Origin: Nocardia amikacinitolerans NBRC 108937
GTDB lineage: Bacteria > Actinomycetota > Actinomycetes > Mycobacteriales > Mycobacteriaceae
Assembly (NCBI RefSeq): GCF_001612615.1
Contig: NZ_BDAU01000012.1
Coordinates: forward strand, 1 to 64,000
Length of the DNA: 64,000 nucleotides
Direction: 5' to 3'
The notes beneath the pieces are model-generated. The model was given only the letters and a program-made list of their open reading frames with translations. It was not told the DNA's origin and did no database searches. The position numbers and the translations under genes are program-made. Positions 27,163 to 64,000 of this stretch are shown here, piece after piece. Every line of letters starts with the position of its first letter. The stretch's first letter is position 1.

Positions 27163-28575
27163 ATGCCAGGAATGCGCCATGATCGACTGCCCGACGGCTT
27201 CGGGGTACGGATCGATCCACGGGTACGCGCATACTCCGGGGGACGCATCCTGATCGGGGGCTCACCCGCCAGGTTGCTGCGACTTGCCCCGGAGGCCGCC
27301 GAGATGATCGGCGACGGGTACCTCGAGGTCACCGACCCCAAGTCGGCGGTTGTTGCCAGACGGCTGCTCGATTCCGGAGTCGCCAACCCGCGGCCGCAAC
27401 TGCTGCCTTCGCCCGACGACGTGACCGTCATCGTGCCGCTGCACAACAACGCCGACGGCCTTGCCCGGCTGTTGGCTGCGCTGCGCGGCCACAACGTGAT
27501 CGTCGTGGACGACGGCTCCGACCAACCGGTGCGGATTCCCGAATCGCGGGGCACCCGCTGCCGGGTCACCGTGCTGCGCCACGACCGGCGGCAGGGTCCC
27601 GCGGCGGCCCGCAATGCCGGGCTGCGGGCGGCGACAAGCGAATTCGTCGCCTTCCTCGACTCCGACGTGGTGCCGCGCAGCGGCTGGCTCGAGGTGATGC
27701 TCGGGCACTTCAGCGATCCCGAGGTCGCGCTCGTCGCACCGCGCATCGTGGCGCTCGATCCGGAGTCCAACGCGCTGGCCCGCTACGAGCACACCCGCTC
27801 CTCGCTCGACCTGGGCAGGCGGGAAGCGGCCGTGCAATCCCGCGGCCTTGTCTCGTACGTGCCGAGCGCCGCGCTGCTGGTGCGGCGGCAGGCGCTGCTC
27901 GCCGAAGGCGGCTTCGACGAGACCATGCGGGTCGCCGAGGACGTGGACCTGTGCTGGCGGCTGGAGCGGGCGGGCTGGCGGCTGCGCTACGAGCCCGCCG
28001 CGCACGTGGCGCACGATCACCGCGTCTCGTTCCCGTCCTGGTTCGGGCGAAAGCTGTTCTACGGCACCGGCGCGGCGCCGCTCGGCGAGCGGCACGGCAA
28101 TGGCATGGTCTCACCGCTGTCGGTGCCGTCCTGGACGGTGCTCGCCGCGGTGCTGTTCGGGACGATGACGAAGTGGGGCCTGTTCGGCGGCATCGTCACC
28201 CTGGCCACCGCGCTCGCGCGGCTGCGCCGGGTGTTCACCGCGCTGGACAACCCGACGCGCATCGCGGCCATCTACCTCGCCCGCGGGTTCTTCGCGGGGC
28301 TGTGGCGGCTGGCGTCGGCGATGTGCAGGCACTACTGGCCGGTGACCGTGCTCGCGATGCTGGTCTCCCGGCGTATCCGGCGGATCGCGGTGACCATGGC
28401 GGTGGCCGACGGCCTCGCCGACTGGTTCACCCACCGCGACGCGGGCGGGCTCGACCCGTTCCGCTACCTGGCCTACAAGCGCCTCGACGACATCGCCTAC
28501 GGCACCGGGCTCTGGCTCGGCGCCTACCGGGCGCGCAGCGTCGAGTCGCTCAAACCCACGGCGCCGTCGCGGTGA
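27163..28575 (+). CDS. mftF: mycofactocin glycosyltransferase
   Basis: This encodes 470 aa, the same length as mycobacterial MftF. The N-terminal part [16 protein letters not shown] matches MftF openings. The GT-A (GT2) domain has [20 protein letters not shown], the nucleotide-sugar-binding [12 protein letters not shown] and [14 protein letters not shown]. Two to three hydrophobic segments follow in the last third (around [19 protein letters not shown]), suggesting membrane association. It adds glucose units to premycofactocin. ATG 27163 and 27172 are both possible; neither has a good ribosome site. Confidence 0.92.
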   Translation: MPGMRHDRLPDGFGVRIDPRVRAYSGGRILIGGSPARLLRLAPEAAEMIGDGYLEVTDPKSAVVARRLLDSGVANPRPQLLPSPDDVTVIVPLHNNADGLARLLAALRGHNVIVVDDGSDQPVRIPESRGTRCRVTVLRHDRRQGPAAARNAGLRAATSEFVAFLDSDVVPRSGWLEVMLGHFSDPEVALVAPRIVALDPESNALARYEHTRSSLDLGRREAAVQSRGLVSYVPSAALLVRRQALLAEGGFDETMRVAEDVDLCWRLERAGWRLRYEPAAHVAHDHRVSFPSWFGRKLFYGTGAAPLGERHGNGMVSPLSVPSWTVLAAVLFGTMTKWGLFGGIVTLATALARLRRVFTALDNPTRIAAIYLARGFFAGLWRLASAMCRHYWPVTVLAMLVSRRIRRIAVTMAVADGLADWFTHRDAGGLDPFRYLAYKRLDDIAYGTGLWLGAYRARSVESLKPTAPSR

Positions 28576-28646
28576 AATCCACCGCGCCACCGCGCTGATC
28601 GTTGTTTGCCGGGCCGACGGCCCGCCCGTCGGATGAGCTGGTTCCT

Positions 28647-30119
28647 ATGGTCGACACCCTGATCGTCGGTGGCGGCACCGCGGGCTGCGTGCTCGCGGCA
28701 AGGCTGAGCGAACAGCCGGACCACACCGTGCGCCTGCTGGAGGCGGGCCCGGTGTGGTCGGCCGCGGCCGACATGCCCGCGGCGCTGCGCGATGCGACGC
28801 GGCTGCCGATCGGGCCGGAGTCGCGGTGGCTGTGGCGGTATTCCGCGACGCTGGCGGCGAGCTCGGACGACGCTCGCGCCGTCGAGGGAAACCTGGTGCG
28901 CGGGCGGGCGCTCGGCGGCTCGAGCACGATCAACGGCAGCTATTTCGTGCGCGCGCCCTCGGCCGATTTCGCGGCGTGGAGCGCGGCGCTCGGCGGGGCG
29001 GCGGAATGGTCCTTCGAGTCCGTGCTGCCCGCCTATCGCAAGCTGGAGGACGACCGCGACTACGGCGACCGGCCCGGCCACGGTCGCGGCGGCCCGATCC
29101 CGGTGCGCCGCACGGCCGTACCGACGCCGGTGAGTCGCGAGTTCGCCGCGGCGGCGCGCGCCGCGGGCTTCGCCGAGGTGCCCGATTTGAACGCGCTGCC
29201 GGGGACGGGTCCCGCCGAAGGCGTTGGCCCGGTGCCGTGCAATGTCGACGGCGGTGCGCGGGTCGGCACCGCGTCGGCTTATCTGCTGCCTGCGCTCGGC
29301 CGTCCGAATCTGACGGTGCGGGGCGGAATTGTGGTGTCGCGCATCCTTTTCCGCGGTACCAGGGCGGTCGGCGTCGAGTACAAGCTCGGCGAGACCACCG
29401 GCACGACGACGGCCGATCGGATCGTGCTGTGCGCGGGTGCCGTGGAGTCGGCGGCGTTGCTGCTGCGGTCCGGGATCGGTCCGCCGGACCAGCTCCGGGC
29501 GCTCGGCATACCGGTCGTCGCGTCGTCGCCTGTCGGCGCCCGGTTCGACGATCATCCCGAGATCGGTCTCGAATACCAGCTCGACGTTCCGACGCCCGCC
29601 GCGGTGCCGCTGGAGTACGTGCTGAGTCTCGACGACATCGAAATCCGGCCTTACACAGTCCCGTTCGCCGGTGACCGGCACCGCATGGGCGTCGCGCTGA
29701 TGCGTCCCGAGTCCGCTGGTGTGTTGCGATTGCGCGGCCCCGATCCGCTCGCCCCGCTCCGGATCGAGCACCGCTACCTCGCGGGTTCGGCCGATCGCGC
29801 GCGGTTGCGGGAGGCCGTCGCACTGGCCGCGGATGTGCTGCGACGAATACCGGGTGCGTACCCGTGTCGCCCGCCGCCGGAGGGCGGCGACGACGCCTGG
29901 CTCCGCGCGAATCTTTCCACCTCGCAACATCTCTCGGGAACCTGCCGGATGGGCGGCGAGCGGGACGAGCACGCGGTGGTCGACGCGCGGTGCGCGGTGC
30001 GCGGGGTGAGCGGCTTGTCCGTGGTGGATCTGTCGGTGGTTCCGGTGCCGCTGAGTCGAGGACCGCAGGCCACGGCGGTGATGCTCGCCGAACACGCCGC
30101 GGGCTGGCTCACATCGTGA
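28647..30119 (+). CDS. mftG: mycofactocin-associated GMC oxidoreductase
   Basis: This encodes 490 aa of the glucose-methanol-choline flavoprotein family. The FAD-binding start TLIVGGGTAGCVLAARLSE, the GGSSTINGSYFVR motif near residue 90, GAVESAALLLRSGIGP, and the terminal HLSGTCRMGG plus SVVPVPLSRGPQATAVMLAE are conserved. MftG is thought to reoxidise mycofactocinol and pass electrons toward the respiratory chain. It follows mftF by 71 bp. A second open start 15 codons upstream is TTG and less likely. Confidence 0.9.
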   Translation: MVDTLIVGGGTAGCVLAARLSEQPDHTVRLLEAGPVWSAAADMPAALRDATRLPIGPESRWLWRYSATLAASSDDARAVEGNLVRGRALGGSSTINGSYFVRAPSADFAAWSAALGGAAEWSFESVLPAYRKLEDDRDYGDRPGHGRGGPIPVRRTAVPTPVSREFAAAARAAGFAEVPDLNALPGTGPAEGVGPVPCNVDGGARVGTASAYLLPALGRPNLTVRGGIVVSRILFRGTRAVGVEYKLGETTGTTTADRIVLCAGAVESAALLLRSGIGPPDQLRALGIPVVASSPVGARFDDHPEIGLEYQLDVPTPAAVPLEYVLSLDDIEIRPYTVPFAGDRHRMGVALMRPESAGVLRLRGPDPLAPLRIEHRYLAGSADRARLREAVALAADVLRRIPGAYPCRPPPEGGDDAWLRANLSTSQHLSGTCRMGGERDEHAVVDARCAVRGVSGLSVVDLSVVPVPLSRGPQATAVMLAEHAAGWLTS

Positions 30120-30151
30120 AGTGAAAGACGAATGGGTCACAAAATGAGGAG

Positions 30152-30178
30152 GTCCGCCCCGGGTGTGAGCTGGCGGAC
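30152..30178 (+). terminator. weak hairpin after mftG
   Basis: GTCCGCC (30152-30158) and GGCGGAC (30172-30178) form a perfect 7-bp stem with a 13-nt loop, 32 nt after the mftG stop. No T-tract follows. It may end mft transcription before the GAF regulator; the evidence is modest. Confidence 0.35.
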
Positions 30179-30244
30179 AAACCGGAATAACCGCCCTTAC
30201 CCCTGAATACGCGCCGGTACAGTTTGTGGCGGAAAGAAAGGCAA

Positions 30245-31615
30245 ATGGTCAGCAATCTTGCAGGTGGGCGGTCCCCACGGCACGGCGTCGAACCCGGCAC
30301 GCAACTCGGCGCTTTGGAAGCCTATGCCGCACAAGCACACGGATATCTTAGCGCGGGTGGCGAACAGCTGTCGCAGCTAGCCGGTCTGCTGCGTCCGCTC
30401 GTGCTGGAATCCTGGCTGCGCAGCCTGCGTAGCGGCGTCGATCCAATGGACGTGCTCAGCGAGCGCGGCCTGCGCGGCGCCGATCTGCAACGCTACCGCG
30501 ACGCCCATCCAATGGCCGCCCTGATGCCGCTCGTCGACAAATTGCTCGTCGAGGACGCGGCCCGCACCTGCTTGATCGTTTTGATCGCCGACCAATTCGG
30601 CCGAGTCCTTTGGGTGCACGGCAAACCCGAGCAAGTCGCCGCCGCCGCCGAAATCGGTTTGCGCGCGGGCGACGATCTGAGTGAGCGCCGGGTCGGCACC
30701 AATGCCGTCGGCTTGGTGGTCCGCACCGGCCGCGCCGCCTGGATCCACGGTCCCGAGCACTTCCTGCACCGCATGCACCAGATCACCGGCGCCGCGGCGC
30801 CCGTGCACGATCCGGACGGCAGGCTGGTCGGTGTCCTGGTGATAGCCGGCGGTGTGCGGGTGGCGAAGCCGGAGATACTGGCGCTGGTCAAGGCGACGGC
30901 CACCGCGGCGGAGATGGACCTCCTGCTCAGCGCGATGCGCTCGGGCAGGCACGGCGGGCCGGGACGGGACCGGCCCGAACCCGCGGCGCCCGCCGAGTCG
31001 CGCGGGCTCGGACTCGACGTGCTCGGTCTCGGCCAGCCGCAGTTGACCATCGCGGGCGACCGAGTTCCGTTGTCGCAGCGGCACGCCGAGATCCTGCTGC
31101 TGCTGGCCGAACATCCGGAAGGGCTCGGAGCGGACCACCTCGCGCTGCTGCTGGACGACACCGACCTGGACAACGGAACGATCCGCGCCGCCATGTCCCG
31201 GCTGCGCTCGGTGGTCGGACCGACCGTATTCGGCTCGCGCCCATACAAGTTGCGCGTCCACGTCGCAACCGATGTGGAGGCGCTGCGGGCCGCGCTGGAT
31301 TCCGGTGATGTCGATTCCGCATTACGTCTCTATGCCGGTCCGGTGCTGCCGCGTTCCACCGCTCCGGGAATTATCGATATTCGTGACGAACTGCGCGTCC
31401 GGTTGCGCGCCGCGGTTCTCGGTTCGCGCGAGGCCTCGGTGTTGCGGCGGTGGACCGCGGGCGCGGAGGGCCGCGACGACGCCGCGGCATGGGCCGCGTA
31501 CCGGTCGGTAGTAGATCGCGATTCTCCGCTGTATGCGCAGATCGAGGCCAAGATTCGGGTGCTCGATCGCCGCCTCGGCGCCGATGCAACGCGGATGCAA
31601 CGTTCCGGCTCATAG
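30245..31615 (+). CDS. GAF-domain transcriptional regulator with C-terminal winged-helix-like domain
   Basis: This encodes 456 aa from ATG 30245 (GAAAGAAAGG upstream). Residues ~90-230 form a GAF sensor domain (CLIVLIADQFGRVLWVHGKP, RRVGTNAVGLVVRTGRAAW, VLVIAGG). Residues ~265-350 include RVPLSQRHAEILLLLAEHPE and GTIRAAMSRLRSVVGP, a winged-helix DNA-binding pattern like that of GAF regulators near aldehyde or alcohol dehydrogenases. It lies between mftG and the first NRPS gene, so it may control either; direction and distance (427 bp to the NRPS) favour no one. No Fis-type or AAA domain is present. Confidence 0.75.
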   Translation: MVSNLAGGRSPRHGVEPGTQLGALEAYAAQAHGYLSAGGEQLSQLAGLLRPLVLESWLRSLRSGVDPMDVLSERGLRGADLQRYRDAHPMAALMPLVDKLLVEDAARTCLIVLIADQFGRVLWVHGKPEQVAAAAEIGLRAGDDLSERRVGTNAVGLVVRTGRAAWIHGPEHFLHRMHQITGAAAPVHDPDGRLVGVLVIAGGVRVAKPEILALVKATATAAEMDLLLSAMRSGRHGGPGRDRPEPAAPAESRGLGLDVLGLGQPQLTIAGDRVPLSQRHAEILLLLAEHPEGLGADHLALLLDDTDLDNGTIRAAMSRLRSVVGPTVFGSRPYKLRVHVATDVEALRAALDSGDVDSALRLYAGPVLPRSTAPGIIDIRDELRVRLRAAVLGSREASVLRRWTAGAEGRDDAAAWAAYRSVVDRDSPLYAQIEAKIRVLDRRLGADATRMQRSGS

Positions 31616-32042
31616 TCTGCACATCCGAAAGTGCGGTAGCTCACATAGCGACCTTGATTGTGGTCGCGCGCACAAATCTGCTCGGAGTTAACTGTCTTCC
31701 GAGATTGAGATGGACAAGCGTCCAGATTTTTTTAGCTGAACTTGTTCCTTTTTATTTCCTGACCGCCTAATGTTCGCAATGCGCGGTGACATCCGTGTGA
31801 TGTAGGAAACACCACCGGGGGCGTGGACCGACCCCCCGGCAGCGGAGTTGGAGGAACGATCAAGAGTTAGGCCCGGTGGCTCTCCGGCCGCCGATCTCGT
31901 CTCACCAATTGTTGGATCTCGCGGGGTGACGCCGTCACCGTCCGCGCTCTCGCCGAATCGCCTTACGGCGGCACCATGCCGCTCTATTCGTGCTGCCCAA
32001 AAGCGCTCGGCCAGCTGTTGTTTCGCTAACGAGGAGGCTCTG
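31616..32042 (+). promoter_or_regulatory. 427-bp leader and promoter region of the NRPS genes
   Basis: No gene is seen. The first 160 bp are the most AT-rich part of the window. Dyads include ACATC...GATGT (near 31789), CCGGGGG with its complement around 31816-31842, and GGTGAC-GCC-GTCACC (31925-31939). A frame open from 31848 joins the NRPS frame, but a GAGGAGG directly before GTG 32043 marks the true start. The dyads may be operators or a leader structure; I cannot tell which. Confidence 0.5.
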
Positions 32043-50408
<18,366 letters not shown>

Positions 50409-50411
50409 CTG

Positions 50412-64000
<13,589 letters not shown>

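Noticed and set aside
31848..32042. Starting NRPS1 at 31848
   Set aside because: The extra 65 codons have no NRPS resemblance and the GAGGAGG before GTG 32043 gives a better start.

Overview
This is a contiguous chromosomal window from a very GC-rich actinobacterium of the mycolic-acid-bearing group, most likely Nocardia or a close relative. The evidence is a fused ferredoxin/ferredoxin reductase of FprB type, an ESX/WXG100-associated bicistron, DUF3558 lipoproteins, a KshB-type steroid hydroxylase reductase, a mycofactocin cluster and very large NRPS genes. The genus call is inference from gene content; no 16S rRNA or other species marker is present.

Layout. Positions 1-10.9 kb hold housekeeping and accessory genes: a VOC protein, a SixA-like phosphatase, fprB, an acyl-ACP thioesterase, an EspC-like/WXG-transglycosylase pair, a quinone oxidoreductase, an AsnC regulator divergent from hppD, and two DUF3558 lipoproteins. 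The str operon (rpsL-rpsG-fusA-tuf) fills 11.1-15.6 kb and ends in a strong hairpin terminator. Just after it (15.6-16.8 kb) lies a patchwork of whole and broken toxin-antitoxin-type genes. An alpha/beta hydrolase, a VapBC pair, a TetR regulator with an SPW-repeat membrane protein, a ferredoxin reductase, a Glu/Asp racemase family protein, a 38-codon membrane peptide gene and an AlkD-like protein follow (16.9-23 kb).

From 23.2 to 30.1 kb lies a redox/cofactor block: kshB and a TetR gene on the minus strand, and the mycofactocin genes mftA, mftB-mftC (one continuous reading frame), mftF and mftG on the plus strand. mftD and mftE are absent from the block. The same 12-bp core sits upstream of kshB and of mftA, suggesting shared control.

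From 32.0 kb to the window edge, more than 31.9 kb is taken up by two giant co-directional NRPS genes separated by 3 nt. The first (6121 aa) is C-A-T x5 followed by a sixth C domain; the second starts with the matching A-T and continues C-A-T x3, C and the start of another A before running off the window. Binding-pocket residues that I aligned by eye read as Ser, unknown, Ser, Thr, unknown, Ser, unknown, Ser-like, unknown, so a long hydroxy-amino-acid-rich peptide is likely. The first C domain resembles the EntF-type domain that joins a carrier-bound acyl or aryl group to Ser. A GAF-domain regulator lies immediately upstream.

Most unusual points: a 17-residue (51-bp) coding repeat inserted at the same loop of two A domains in the two different NRPS genes; related A-domain-like segments on both sides of the NRPS1/NRPS2 junction, which splits a module between C and A; the MftB-MftC fusion with mftD/mftE missing; and a lone palindrome resembling a type I-E CRISPR repeat between fusA and tuf.
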